From contig NZ_JANLNV010000080.1 in assembly GCF_025465935.1 (NCBI RefSeq), positions 1 through 64,000 on the forward strand: a DNA stretch of 64,000 nucleotides, read 5' to 3'. Position 1 is the first letter of the stretch; the number at the start of each line of letters is the position of its first letter. This DNA comes from Pseudomonas sp. 7P_10.2_Bac1 (GTDB lineage: Bacteria; Pseudomonadota; Gammaproteobacteria; Pseudomonadales; Pseudomonadaceae). The translations under genes were made by a program, and so were the position numbers. Below are positions 31,870 to 40,830 of this stretch, piece after piece. The notes under the pieces were generated by a model, which ran no database searches, was not told the DNA's origin, and saw only the letters and a program-made list of their open reading frames with translations.

Positions 31870-31893
31870 ACGAGTGATCACGGGCAGAAATTA
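31870..31893 (-). promoter_or_regulatory. PvdS-type promoter (IS box) of mbtH, overlapping the pvdH stop
   Basis: On the minus strand: TAATT-N16-CGT. The TAA is the stop codon of pvdH. The CGT is 36 nt before the mbtH ATG. Confidence 0.7.
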
Positions 31894-33282
31894 GAGCCGG
31901 GTGATCGCTGCCGCCATGGCATTGCCAAAGATGGCCGCGACGTGGTCGATTTCGCTGGCGGTGATGATCAGTGGCGGCAAGAAGCGCACTACGCTGCCCT
32001 GGCGCCCACCCAATTCCAGAATCAGGCCGCGCTTCAAGCATTCGCGCTGCACCAGCGGCGCCAGCCGGGCAAAGACCGGCGGATGCCCCTGGGCATCCAG
32101 CTTGCCGGCAGGGTCTACCAGCTCGACCCCGAGCATCAGGCCGCGACCGCGAATGTCCCCCATTTGCGGGAAGTCACGCTGCAGGACGTGCAGGTGTTCG
32201 CTGAGGCGCTCGCCCATGGCAGCCGCATGCGCAGCCACGTTGTGCTGCTTGAGATAGCGCATCACCGCCGAACCTGCCGCCATGGCCATCTGATTACCAC
32301 GGAACGTCCCGGCATGGGCGCCGGGCAGCCAGGTGTCGAGCCACTCGCGATACACCACCACCGCCAACGGCAAGCTGCCGCCGATGGCTTTGGACAGCAC
32401 CACCACGTCCGGGATGATTCCGGCGTGCTCAAAAGCAAACATTTTTCCGGTACGGGCAAAGCCGCTCTGGATCTCGTCGACGATCAACGCCACACCCGCT
32501 TGCTCGGTGATCCGGCGCAATCCGCGCAGCCAATCGAGGTCGGCGGCAATAACGCCGCCCTCGCCCTGCACCACTTCGACAATCACCGCGGCCGGCAACT
32601 GCACACCGGCTTCAGGGTCGCTGAAGAGGTTTTCCAGGTAGTGCAAATTGGCCTGCAGGCCCTGCTTACCGCCCAGCCCGAATGGGCAGCGGTACTCGTA
32701 GGGATACGGCATGAATTGCACGCCATTGCTGAGCAAGGCGGCCAACGGCTTTTTCGGTCCCAGGCTGCCCATCAGGCTCAAGGCCCCCTGGCTCATGCCG
32801 TGATACCCACCGGTAAACGACACCACGGTGCTGCGGCCTGTTGCGGTGCGAACCAGTTTCAGCGCGGCTTCGACAGCATCGGTGCCGGTGGGGCCGCAGA
32901 ACTGGATTTTCGCTTCACAGGCCAAAGGGCCAGGCAATAAGCCGAACAGGTCCTGAACAAACTGGTCTTTGACCGGCGTGGTGAGGTCCAGGGTATGCAG
33001 GGGCAGTTCATCACTGAGCACCTGCTGGATCGCTTCGATCACTACCGGGTGGTTGTGCCCCAGGGCCAAGGTCCCGGCACCGGCCAGGCAGTCAATGAAA
33101 CGGCGGCCTTCGACGTCTTCAAGGTACAAACCCTTGGCGCGCTTGAGGGCCAGTGGCAGGCGCCGGGGGTAACTGCGCGCGTTAGACTCCTGTCGGCTCT
33201 GGCGCGCCAGCAGCGGGGATTCTTCAAACTCGTACAGTGGTTCAACCGGGTGATCTTCAACAAGGCTGGTTGCAACTGACAT
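31891..33282 (-). CDS. pvdH: PvdH: L-2,4-diaminobutyrate:2-oxoglutarate aminotransferase
   Basis: 463-residue class III PLP aminotransferase. Visible motifs are GPTGTDAVEAALK (cofactor phosphate), FTGGYHGMS, IVDEIQSGFARTG and the Schiff-base lysine in VLSKAIGGSLP. It makes L-2,4-diaminobutyrate from aspartate semialdehyde and glutamate. Dab is used by PvdL for the chromophore and, by code, a second time by the first peptide NRPS here. The ATG at 33282 (MSVATSLV) was chosen because GAGG lies 9 nt upstream and the promoter ends at 33337. It is followed by mbtH. Confidence 0.95.
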   Translation of the reverse strand: MSVATSLVEDHPVEPLYEFEESPLLARQSRQESNARSYPRRLPLALKRAKGLYLEDVEGRRFIDCLAGAGTLALGHNHPVVIEAIQQVLSDELPLHTLDLTTPVKDQFVQDLFGLLPGPLACEAKIQFCGPTGTDAVEAALKLVRTATGRSTVVSFTGGYHGMSQGALSLMGSLGPKKPLAALLSNGVQFMPYPYEYRCPFGLGGKQGLQANLHYLENLFSDPEAGVQLPAAVIVEVVQGEGGVIAADLDWLRGLRRITEQAGVALIVDEIQSGFARTGKMFAFEHAGIIPDVVVLSKAIGGSLPLAVVVYREWLDTWLPGAHAGTFRGNQMAMAAGSAVMRYLKQHNVAAHAAAMGERLSEHLHVLQRDFPQMGDIRGRGLMLGVELVDPAGKLDAQGHPPVFARLAPLVQRECLKRGLILELGGRQGSVVRFLPPLIITASEIDHVAAIFGNAMAAAITRL

Positions 33283-33336
33283 TCCTGGGACCCTCAATAC
33301 GCCGATGGGATTGACCAAAACTTTCCTGTTCTGGAA

Positions 33337-33360
33337 ACGCATCAGCGCACTGAGGATTTA
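33337..33360 (-). promoter_or_regulatory. PvdS-type promoter (IS box) of pvdH
   Basis: Minus strand CTAAAT-CC...-CGT with exactly 16 nt between TAAAT and CGT: a full consensus box, 55 nt before the ATG. Confidence 0.85.
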
Positions 33361-33364
33361 GCGG

Positions 33365-33383
33365 GCAGGCGCAAATCGCCTGC
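33365..33383. terminator. Hairpin between cycA and pvdH
   Basis: GCAGGCG-N5-CGCCTGC, a 7-bp perfect GC-rich stem. It lies just after the cycA stop and only 4 nt upstream of the pvdH promoter on the same strand, so it may insulate pvdH from cycA read-through. No T-run. Confidence 0.5.
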
Positions 33384-33391
33384 GCAGCCGA

Positions 33392-34807
33392 TCAGTCAGC
33401 TTTGTTGGCGGCCTGCTGCAGCTTGTTGCGCAGCACAGAGCGATAGGCCACGCCCAACACCACAAACCAGCCCGGTACCAGGTACAACGCGGCACGGGTG
33501 TCATCTTCAAGGGCCAGCAGCACCAGGATGAACACAAAAAAGGCCAGGCAAACCCAGACCATGGCCTTGCCTCCCGGCATTTTGAAAATCGATGCCTGGT
33601 GCAGGTGATCGCTGCGCTTGCGGTACGCCAGGTAGGACAACAGGATCATGGTCCAGACGAACATGAACAGGGTTGCCGAGACCGTGGTGATCAGGGTGAA
33701 CGCGTCCATCAGGTTCGGCACCAGATAAATCACCAGCGCGCCCGCTAACAGGCAGGTGCAGGAGAAGATCAACCCATTGGACGGTACAGCCCGCTTCGAC
33801 AGGTTCTTGAACTTGCTCGGCGCATCGCCATCCAGCGCCAGGCCGTAGAGCATGCGGCTGGTGGAAAATACCCCGCTGTTGGCCGAGGACGCAGCCGAGG
33901 TCAGCACCACAAAGTTGATGATCCCCGCAGCTGCAGGCAGACCGGCCAGCACGAACAATTCAACAAACGGGCTCTTGTCGGCCACCACGTCACGCCATGG
34001 CGTGACGGCCAGAATGGCGATCAGGGCACAGACATAGAACATGATGATGCGCAGCGGGATCGAGTTGATGGCCCGCGGCAGGTTGCGTTCCGGGTTCTTG
34101 GTTTCGGCAGCGGTGGTGCCGACCAGTTCGATCCCGACAAAGGCAAAGACGGCAATCTGGAAACCGGCGAAGAAGCCCATCAGACCGTGGGGGAACATGC
34201 CGCCGTCGGTCCACAGGTTGCTCAGGGCAGCGGTGTTGCCGGCAGGTGACTGGTATGCGGTGATCACCATGTACAGGCCGGTGCAGACCAGCGAGCAGAT
34301 CGCCACGATCTTGATCATGGCAAACCAGAACTCGATCTCACCGAACATCTTCACGGTAATCAGGTTCAGCGACAGCAGCACTGCCACGCAGCCGATTGCC
34401 GGTAGCCACAGCGGGATGTTCGGGAACCAGAATTGGGTATAGCCGGAGATCGCGATCACGTCGGCGATGCCGGTGACCACCCAGCAAAACCAGTAGGTCC
34501 AGCCAGTGAAATAACCGGCCATCGGCCCCAGCAGGTCCGTGGCGAAGTCGATAAACGACTTGTACTTGAGGTTGGATAACAGCAGTTCGCCCATGGCACG
34601 CATGACGAAGAACAGCATGAAACCGATGATCATGTAGACGAAGATGATCGAAGGACCGGCCAGACTGATGGTTTTTCCGGAGCCCATGAACAGGCCGGTG
34701 CCAATGGCACCACCAATGGCGATCAACTGAATATGGCGGTTGGACAAATTTCGTTTGAGCTCAGGCTCTTCACCGTCAGGACGGTGATCCAGCGTGGAGT
34801 GCGTCAT
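33392..34807 (-). CDS. cycA: D-serine/D-alanine/glycine-type amino acid permease (CycA family)
   Basis: 471 residues, APC-superfamily transporter with 12 expected membrane spans. Long stretches match E. coli CycA as I remember it (IGGAIGTGLFMGSGKTISLA, GWTYWFCWVVTG, VGIELVGTTAAETK, LTSAASSANSGVFSTSRML). AGGAAG precedes the ATG. It is transcribed toward pvdH but separated by a hairpin and by the pvdH promoter, which has the PvdS type while none is seen for cycA. It is therefore probably a neighbour and not part of the pyoverdine unit. Confidence 0.9.
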   Translation of the reverse strand: MTHSTLDHRPDGEEPELKRNLSNRHIQLIAIGGAIGTGLFMGSGKTISLAGPSIIFVYMIIGFMLFFVMRAMGELLLSNLKYKSFIDFATDLLGPMAGYFTGWTYWFCWVVTGIADVIAISGYTQFWFPNIPLWLPAIGCVAVLLSLNLITVKMFGEIEFWFAMIKIVAICSLVCTGLYMVITAYQSPAGNTAALSNLWTDGGMFPHGLMGFFAGFQIAVFAFVGIELVGTTAAETKNPERNLPRAINSIPLRIIMFYVCALIAILAVTPWRDVVADKSPFVELFVLAGLPAAAGIINFVVLTSAASSANSGVFSTSRMLYGLALDGDAPSKFKNLSKRAVPSNGLIFSCTCLLAGALVIYLVPNLMDAFTLITTVSATLFMFVWTMILLSYLAYRKRSDHLHQASIFKMPGGKAMVWVCLAFFVFILVLLALEDDTRAALYLVPGWFVVLGVAYRSVLRNKLQQAANKAD

Positions 34808-35069
34808 GGTGCTTCCTCTTCTTGTTCTTGCGCGGGCATCCTCAAGGGTTTAATGCTTGCGACAAGGGATACCCGTCTATTTCGGGTCTGACCAGCAAAC
34901 CCGCCAGGGCAGCGGTGTTTACATCACAAGCATGCATGCTAGCGGAATGAAATCACCGCAGAAAAGCGCTTTTTTCAAGAAGATTCAGCGAGATACGCGG
35001 CCAGTCGGCCTGAGCGTTGCGCTCCATGACATGCAACTTTGCCAGTGGAGCGCCAGTGGTTATTGGGGT
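34808..35069. other. Intergenic region between the permease and the sensor kinase gene
   Basis: Holds the cycA promoter region and the 3' end of the kinase transcript's neighbour. A 12-bp palindrome AAAAGCGCTTTT followed by TT is at about 34962-34975. I see no gene, RNA or recognised operator. Confidence 0.4.
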
Positions 35070-36395
35070 TCAGGCGCTTTGCAACGGCATGCGCAGTTCC
35101 ACGCGCAAGCCATCGGCCTGGCTGTCGAAGGCCAGTTCGCCGGCGCAGCGTTCGACAATCGCCTGCACAATCGCCAGGCCCAGGCCACACCCGTTGCTGT
35201 TGCCATTGCGCCAGAAACGCTGGGTCATGTGCTGCAGGGTCTCGGGCGACAGGCCCGGGCCGTGGTCTCGCACCACAAACACCACGTGCTCACCCTCGGC
35301 GCGCACCTTCAATTGCACCCGAGTGTCCGCCGAGGTATGCCGCAGGGCGTTGTCGAGCAAATTGCGCAAAGCAGCAATCGCCAATACCGAAGGCACCTGC
35401 AACCGGGTATCCGGAAGGTCATCAGCCAGTTGCAGTTGCACGCGATCTGCTGCGCCACTGGCCGCATCGTTAATGGCCAGACGCGCCACTTGTTCAGCCG
35501 AGCACTGCACGCCGTCATCAAATGACAGGCTGCCTTCAACCCGCGCCAGCAACAGCAACTGCTCCAGGGTGCGGTGCAAACGATCTGCCCCGGCTTCGGC
35601 GTGGGCCAGCGATTGTTCGCGGGCGGCGCCGTCAGTCATGCGCGCCACCTGCAAGTGGGTCTTGATGGCGGTCAACGGGCTGCGCAGCTCATGTGCCGCG
35701 TCGCCGGTAAGGCGGCGCTCACGCTCAATGGCCTTGGCAATACGCGCCAGCAGCTGGTTTTGAGAGTCGAGCAACGGTTTCAACTCGCTGGGCAACGGGC
35801 TGATCTGCAAGGGTTGCAGCGAGTCGGCATCGCGGCGCATCAAGGCATCACGCATGCGGTTGAGCGGCGCCAGCCCCTGGCCAAGGCCCAGCCACAGCAG
35901 CAACAGGCACACGATCAACGCCATGCCCACCGGCACCGAGGCGGCGAGCAGCACAGAGAGGTTCAGGGCTTCACGCTCGACCTGCCGGTCGGCGGTGGTA
36001 ATGCGAATATCGCCACGGTCCAGAGTGAAAGTGCGCCAGGCCGCGCCGTCGATCATCTGGTCATGAAAACCCGCCGATTCGGCGTGCATCGGCTGGTCCG
36101 GGTTGTTGTGGCTGCGGGCCAGGACTTCACCGCGCAACGAACTGACCTGACACGCCATCCCCCCAGGAATAGTCAGTTGTTCGGCACTGAAGTGGGTCCC
36201 CTCGCCCTTGACCGGCAATTGTGGCAACTGCTCCAGCAGCCCGGCCACCATGCGTGCAGACGCTACCAGCCGCTGATCAAGCGAGAACATCATTTGCTGG
36301 CGCAGGTCGCTGAGCATCCAGGCCGCTGCCAGCGCCCAGACCAGCACAAACGCCGAGCCGATGGTCAGGCTCAAACGCAGACGCATGCTCATCAT
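35070..36395 (-). CDS. Two-component sensor histidine kinase
   Basis: 441 residues: membrane span 1 (~8-29), periplasmic sensor (~30-145), membrane span 2 (~146-172), HAMP-like linker, H-box GDAAHELRSPLTA (His ~235), N-box LRNLLDNALRHT, G-boxes VRDHGPGLS and GLGLAIVQ. Resembles QseC/PmrB-type kinases. The start overlaps the response regulator stop (ATGA). The pair lies divergent from the dsbD2-tlpA-dsbG operon, the arrangement of PA2476-PA2480 in P. aeruginosa, so it probably senses envelope redox or metal stress and controls that operon. Confidence 0.93.
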   Translation of the reverse strand: MMSMRLRLSLTIGSAFVLVWALAAAWMLSDLRQQMMFSLDQRLVASARMVAGLLEQLPQLPVKGEGTHFSAEQLTIPGGMACQVSSLRGEVLARSHNNPDQPMHAESAGFHDQMIDGAAWRTFTLDRGDIRITTADRQVEREALNLSVLLAASVPVGMALIVCLLLLWLGLGQGLAPLNRMRDALMRRDADSLQPLQISPLPSELKPLLDSQNQLLARIAKAIERERRLTGDAAHELRSPLTAIKTHLQVARMTDGAAREQSLAHAEAGADRLHRTLEQLLLLARVEGSLSFDDGVQCSAEQVARLAINDAASGAADRVQLQLADDLPDTRLQVPSVLAIAALRNLLDNALRHTSADTRVQLKVRAEGEHVVFVVRDHGPGLSPETLQHMTQRFWRNGNSNGCGLGLAIVQAIVERCAGELAFDSQADGLRVELRMPLQSA

Positions 36396-37075
36396 GACGG
36401 CTCGGCACCGTCGGCAGTGCCCAGGCGATAGCCCAGACCGCGCACGGTTTCGACGATGCCTTTGCCCAGCTTGGAGCGCAGGTGATGGATATGAACGTTC
36501 AGGGCATTGCTCTCCAGTTCGTCGCCAAAGCCGTAAATGCTGTCTTTTAGTTGCTCGGCCGACAATACACGCCCGCGGTTATGCAGCAGGGCTTGCAGCA
36601 ACGCCTGCTCACGGCGCGACAAATCCACCGGCTGACCCGCCAGCAACGTCACGCGGCTGCTCGGGTCGTAGCTCAATTGCCCGTGTTCGATCAGGTTGAC
36701 GCTGCGCCCGGCCACCCGGCGCAACAGGGTGTGCAGGCGTGCGGCCAGCTCGCGCAGGTCGAAGGGTTTGAGCAGGTAGTCATCGGCTCCAGCCTGCAGA
36801 CCATCGACCCGGTCGGTCACCGAATCACGGGCGGTGAGCACCAGCACTGGCAATTCAAAGCCCTGATGACGCAACTGATGCAGCAACTTGAGGCCGTCTT
36901 CGTCAGGCAACCCCAGGTCGAGCACCATCACATCGAACTCGGCCGCCTTGAGCATGGCCTTGGCGGCACTGGCGGTGCCGACGTGTTCAACCGTCAGCCC
37001 CTGCGCCGTCAGCCCGGCCACAATGCCGCTGGCAATCAGTTCATCGTCTTCGCAAACCAGTACGTGCATGCTCAT
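36392..37075 (-). CDS. Two-component response regulator, OmpR/PhoB type
   Basis: 227 residues. The receiver domain has acidic CEDD (9-12), phospho-acceptor Asp ~53 (VLDLGLPDED) and Lys in LLKPFD, and is joined to a winged-helix DNA-binding domain (LSRREQALLQALL ... VHIHHLRSKLG). It is first in the operon with the kinase. An inverted repeat ATTAAC-N5-GTTAAT in the divergent promoter region is a possible binding site. Confidence 0.94.
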   Translation of the reverse strand: MSMHVLVCEDDELIASGIVAGLTAQGLTVEHVGTASAAKAMLKAAEFDVMVLDLGLPDEDGLKLLHQLRHQGFELPVLVLTARDSVTDRVDGLQAGADDYLLKPFDLRELAARLHTLLRRVAGRSVNLIEHGQLSYDPSSRVTLLAGQPVDLSRREQALLQALLHNRGRVLSAEQLKDSIYGFGDELESNALNVHIHHLRSKLGKGIVETVRGLGYRLGTADGAEPS

Positions 37076-37205
37076 ACCCGCGTTAAATGTGCCGATTAAA
37101 AAATCATGGGATTAAGGGCGGATTATCCCGAAGGTGCCAACCATATCCGCCCCCTCAATGTAGTGCACCCACTTTGATTAAAGCGGTTGTCAGTTTCGCT
37201 TCACA

Positions 37206-37222
37206 ATTAACACTCGGTTAAT
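37206..37222. promoter_or_regulatory. Inverted repeat in the divergent regulator/dsbD2 region
   Basis: ATTAAC-ACTCG-GTTAAT, a perfect 6-5-6 palindrome, 48 nt before the dsbD2 ATG in the 194-nt gap between the response regulator and dsbD2. Candidate operator, inferred only from symmetry and position. Confidence 0.4.
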
Positions 37223-37269
37223 CAACAAACGCCAAGGTGGCGGGTATTCATAAGACCAAGGCTGGGCGT

Positions 37270-39012
37270 ATGCACCGTTTGTTCATTTTCATGTTTCTTC
37301 TACTGACGGGCTTGAGCCAGGCACAAGCCAGTGATGACCCTTTTGCTCGACAAGCCGACTTCTTGCCGGTGGCCAAGGCGTTTGCCTTCACCAGTGAGGC
37401 GCTGCCGTCGGGCGAAACGCGTCTGAGCTGGAAAATCGCCGATAACTACTACCTGTACCAAAAACGCTTCAAGTTCGAGGGCCTGGACCCCACCCACACA
37501 CCCGCCTTGCCCCAGGGCGAGGAACACAGTGACGAGTTTTTCGGCGCCAGCCAGGTCTATCGCCAATACGTTGAAATGCTGATCCCGGCCGGGGCCAGCG
37601 GCCAAGTCAAAGTGAGCTGGCAAGGCTGCGCCGATGCCGGCCTGTGCTATCCGCCACAAAGCCAAGTGGTTGATCTGGGCGGCACCCAGCCCGTTGCGGC
37701 TCAAGGCCAAGCCCAGGACCAGTCCCTGGCCGCCAGTTTGCAGCAGCGTTCGCTGGGCTGGAGCTTGTTGCTGTTCTTCGGACTGGGCCTGCTGCTGGCC
37801 TTTACCCCATGTTCCCTGCCCATGCTGCCGATCCTGGCGGGGCTGGTGGTGGGCAGCGGCGCCAGTGCCGGACGCGGCTTTGCCGTGGCCAGCAGCTATG
37901 TGCTGAGCATGGCGCTGGTGTATGCCGGTCTGGGCGTCCTGGCGGCCATGCTCGGCGCCAATCTGCAGGCGCTGTTGCAACAACCCTGGCTGCTTGGCAG
38001 CTTTGCCGCACTGTTCGTGGTGCTGGCGTTGCCGATGTTTGGCTTCTTTGAATTACAACTGCCGGCCGCCCTGCGCGACCGCCTCGAAAACGCCGGGCGC
38101 GGTCGCAAAGGTGGCAGCCTGCTGGGGGCTGGCATTCTGGGCGCCCTGTCCGGTTTGCTGGTAGGCCCGTGCATGACCGCCCCGCTGGCCGGCGCCCTGC
38201 TGTACATCGCACAAAGCGGCAATGCGGTGGAAGGTGGGCTGGTGCTGTTTGTGATGGGCGTCGGGATTGGCATGCCGTTGTTGCTGCTGGTCACCGTGGG
38301 CAGCCGCTTCCTGCCCAAGCCGGGTGCCTGGATGGACCTGACCAAGGGCCTGTTCGGCTTCCTGTTCCTGGGCACGGCCTTGCTGTTGTTACGCCCGGTG
38401 GTGAGTGAAACCCTGTGGCTCGGTCTGTGGGGCGTGTTGCTGATTATTTTTGCCAGCAGCCTGTGGCAGCAAGCTCAGCACTTTGCCCGCGCCAAACCGT
38501 TTTTTAACCCGCTGAGCCTGTTGGCCGGAATCTGGGGGGGCTTGATGCTTATTGGCGCCGCAGGAGGTGGCACCGACCTGGGGCAGCCGTTGCAGGTCTA
38601 CACTGCGAAAACCGTAATCGGCAGCCCGGTGAGCACCGGCCATGGCGACTTCATTACCCTCAGCGATCCGGCCAGCCTGGATCGCGAATTGGCCAGCGCC
38701 AAGGCCGAAGGGCAATGGGTGCTGCTCGATTACTACGCTGACTGGTGTGTGTCGTGCAAAGTCATGGAAAAGCAGGTGTTCGCCAAGCCCCAAGTGCAAG
38801 CGGCCCTGCAAGGTGTCCGCCTGTTGCGTCTTGATGTGACCGCCGATAATGTCGCCAGCCGCGAATTGCTCAGCCGTTATCAAGTGCCAGGCCCACCCAG
38901 TTTCATCTGGATTGGTCCTAACGGGGTTGAGCGTCGTGGGCAACGGATTACCGGCGAAGTCAACGCCGAGACTTTTTTGAACAACTGGAACGCCACTCGG
39001 GAAACCCCTTAA
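37270..39012 (+). CDS. dsbD2: DsbD-type thiol:disulfide interchange protein (DsbD2)
   Basis: 580 residues. Signal peptide (FIFMFLLLTGLSQAQA), N-terminal periplasmic DsbD-alpha domain with the Cys pair in GCADAGLCYPP, a central membrane domain of about eight spans with the redox cysteines in FTPCSLPMLP and VGPCMTAPL, and a C-terminal thioredoxin domain with WCVSC. It carries electrons from cytoplasmic thioredoxin to periplasmic partners. The ATG at 37270 places the signal peptide at the terminus; a GTG at 37237 is in frame upstream. The TAA is followed immediately by the next ATG. Confidence 0.95.
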   Translation: MHRLFIFMFLLLTGLSQAQASDDPFARQADFLPVAKAFAFTSEALPSGETRLSWKIADNYYLYQKRFKFEGLDPTHTPALPQGEEHSDEFFGASQVYRQYVEMLIPAGASGQVKVSWQGCADAGLCYPPQSQVVDLGGTQPVAAQGQAQDQSLAASLQQRSLGWSLLLFFGLGLLLAFTPCSLPMLPILAGLVVGSGASAGRGFAVASSYVLSMALVYAGLGVLAAMLGANLQALLQQPWLLGSFAALFVVLALPMFGFFELQLPAALRDRLENAGRGRKGGSLLGAGILGALSGLLVGPCMTAPLAGALLYIAQSGNAVEGGLVLFVMGVGIGMPLLLLVTVGSRFLPKPGAWMDLTKGLFGFLFLGTALLLLRPVVSETLWLGLWGVLLIIFASSLWQQAQHFARAKPFFNPLSLLAGIWGGLMLIGAAGGGTDLGQPLQVYTAKTVIGSPVSTGHGDFITLSDPASLDRELASAKAEGQWVLLDYYADWCVSCKVMEKQVFAKPQVQAALQGVRLLRLDVTADNVASRELLSRYQVPGPPSFIWIGPNGVERRGQRITGEVNAETFLNNWNATRETP

Positions 39013-39885
39013 ATGCTCACCCTGACCATCGGTTCGTTTGCCTTGGCAATTAACCACCTGCTGCTGATTCTGGCTCTCGCCCTGGCGACGCTGGTCGGTT
39101 GGCGGGTGGCCAAACGAGGCGGCGAGAACCCTGAGTCAGTGTTGTTTGCCCTGTTTTTGCTGGGTTTGCTGGTGGCGCGGATCGGTTTTGTCATCGCTTT
39201 TTGGCCGCACTTTCAAAACAGCCCGCTGAAAATGCTCGATCTGCGCGACGGCGGTTTCATGGTCTGGCCAGGATTGTTCGCGGTGGTCGCTGGCGCAGTG
39301 TTCTGGGGCTGGCGCCGCGCCGGCTTGCGTCGCCCCCTGGCCTGGGGCCTGAGCACCGGGCTGACCTTCTGGATACTGGCCAGCCTGTCCTCCAGCCTCT
39401 ATGAGCAAGGCTCGCGGCTGCCTGAACTGACCCTGCGCAATGCCAACGGCGAGTCCGTGCAGTTGAGCAGTTACCAGGGCGGGCCGCTGGTCATCAATTT
39501 GTGGGCCACCTGGTGCCCACCGTGCCGCCGAGAAATGCCGGTGCTGCAAAACGCACAGAAACTTCATCAGGATGTGACGTTCCTATTCGTCAACCAGGGC
39601 GAAAGCATGCAGAGCGTCAGCACGTTTCTTGAAACCCAGGGCCTCAGCCTGAGCAACATCCTGTTCGACAGCAGTGGGCAACTCGCTCAGAAAGTCGGCT
39701 CCATGGCCTTGCCCACCACCCTCTTCTACAGCGCTGACGGGCGATTGCAGCGCAGCCATTTGGGCGAACTGTCCGATGCCAGCCTGGCACAGGCAATGGA
39801 AGGCTTTAATAAAGAACACTCAAAGTCGGCTCAGCAGGTCGACCCAGCAAGGAATACGCACACATGCTTAACCGCAAACTGTTAA
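39013..39885 (+). CDS. TlpA-like membrane thioredoxin
   Basis: 290 residues: an N-terminal membrane part of three to four spans (resembling the prolipoprotein diacylglyceryl transferase-like region often fused to TlpA domains) and a C-terminal thioredoxin domain with LWATWCPPCRREMP. Likely receives electrons from the upstream DsbD2 and passes them to periplasmic substrates or to DsbG. It abuts dsbD2 (TAAATG) and overlaps the dsbG start by 22 nt. Confidence 0.92.
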   Translation: MLTLTIGSFALAINHLLLILALALATLVGWRVAKRGGENPESVLFALFLLGLLVARIGFVIAFWPHFQNSPLKMLDLRDGGFMVWPGLFAVVAGAVFWGWRRAGLRRPLAWGLSTGLTFWILASLSSSLYEQGSRLPELTLRNANGESVQLSSYQGGPLVINLWATWCPPCRREMPVLQNAQKLHQDVTFLFVNQGESMQSVSTFLETQGLSLSNILFDSSGQLAQKVGSMALPTTLFYSADGRLQRSHLGELSDASLAQAMEGFNKEHSKSAQQVDPARNTHTCLTANC

Positions 39886-40637
39886 ACCTCGGCCTGACCA
39901 CTCTGCTCGGCGCTGCTGTGCTTCAGTCGCCCCTGCTGCAGGCCGAAGAACTGCCACCCGCGATCAAGAAAATCGAAGCCAAAGGCGCAAAGATCGTCGG
40001 CAGCTTTGATGCCCCCAGCGGTTTGAAAGGCTATGCCGCTCAGTACCAGAACCGTGGCATGGCCTTGTACCTGACGGCAGACGGCAATGTGCTGGTCGGC
40101 AATCTGTATGACGCTGACGGCAAAGACCTGAGCCTGGCCCCGTTGCAAAAGCTGGTGTATGCGCCGATGGCCAAAGAGGTCTGGGCCAACATGGAAAAGA
40201 GCAACTGGATCCAGGATGGCAAAAAGGATGCGCCGCGCATCGTTTACCTGTTCAGCGACCCGAACTGCCCGTATTGCAACATGTTCTGGGAGCAAGCTCG
40301 CCCATGGGTTGATTCAGGCAAAGTGCAATTGCGCCACATCATGGTCGGCATTATTCGCGAAGACAGCCCAGGCAAGTCTGCCGCTCTGTTGTCCGCCAAA
40401 GACCCGCAACAGGCCCTGCAGGATCACGAAAAGGCCGGCAAGACCAGCACCCTCAAGGCCTTGAGCAAAATCCCGGCAGATGTCCAGGCCAAGCTCGATG
40501 CCAACGCCCAACTCATGAGCGACCTGGAACTGTCGGCGACCCCGGCGATTTTCTACCTGGACGACCAGGGCAACCTGCAACAGCAGCAAGGTGCGCCTTC
40601 GCCAGACAAACTGGTGAAGATCCTGGGGCCCAAGTAA
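39864..40637 (+). CDS. dsbG: DsbG-type periplasmic disulfide isomerase
   Basis: 257 residues with a signal peptide (TTLLGAAVLQSPLLQA), a dimerisation domain and a thioredoxin fold with FSDPNCPYCNMFW (CPYC) and a cis-Pro loop (LSATPAIF). DsbG-like proteins reduce or isomerise exposed cysteines in the periplasm and are kept reduced by DsbD. AAGGAA precedes the ATG. Third gene of the operon; it converges with pvdL. Confidence 0.94.
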   Translation: MLNRKLLNLGLTTLLGAAVLQSPLLQAEELPPAIKKIEAKGAKIVGSFDAPSGLKGYAAQYQNRGMALYLTADGNVLVGNLYDADGKDLSLAPLQKLVYAPMAKEVWANMEKSNWIQDGKKDAPRIVYLFSDPNCPYCNMFWEQARPWVDSGKVQLRHIMVGIIREDSPGKSAALLSAKDPQQALQDHEKAGKTSTLKALSKIPADVQAKLDANAQLMSDLELSATPAIFYLDDQGNLQQQQGAPSPDKLVKILGPK

Positions 40638-40726
40638 CTATCGCAGCCTCGTACCTCGACAGCGACTACGGGGTTAATGGCGTCAAACACCACCAACGTG
40701 GTCGGATGTCCTCGAACGAGTTGTAC

Positions 40727-40749
40727 AACGGCGCCAGCGCGGCGCCGTT
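40727..40749. terminator. Perfect hairpin downstream of dsbG
   Basis: AACGGCGCC-AGCGC-GGCGCCGTT: a 9-bp perfect stem with 5-nt loop, 90 nt past the dsbG stop, in the 277-nt convergent gap. No T-run, so termination is a guess. Confidence 0.45.
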
Positions 40750-40830
40750 AATGATTGTGTTCCATGCACAATCCCGTTGGCTTGCTGTCGAGATGCCAAG
40801 CGTAGCGAGCAACTTGCAACATACAGTTCA

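Noticed and set aside
33392..34807. CycA as a dedicated D-serine supplier for the D-Ser residues of pyoverdine
   Set aside because: Both Ser modules have their own epimerase, so they should load L-Ser; cycA also lacks a PvdS box and is separated from pvdH by a hairpin.
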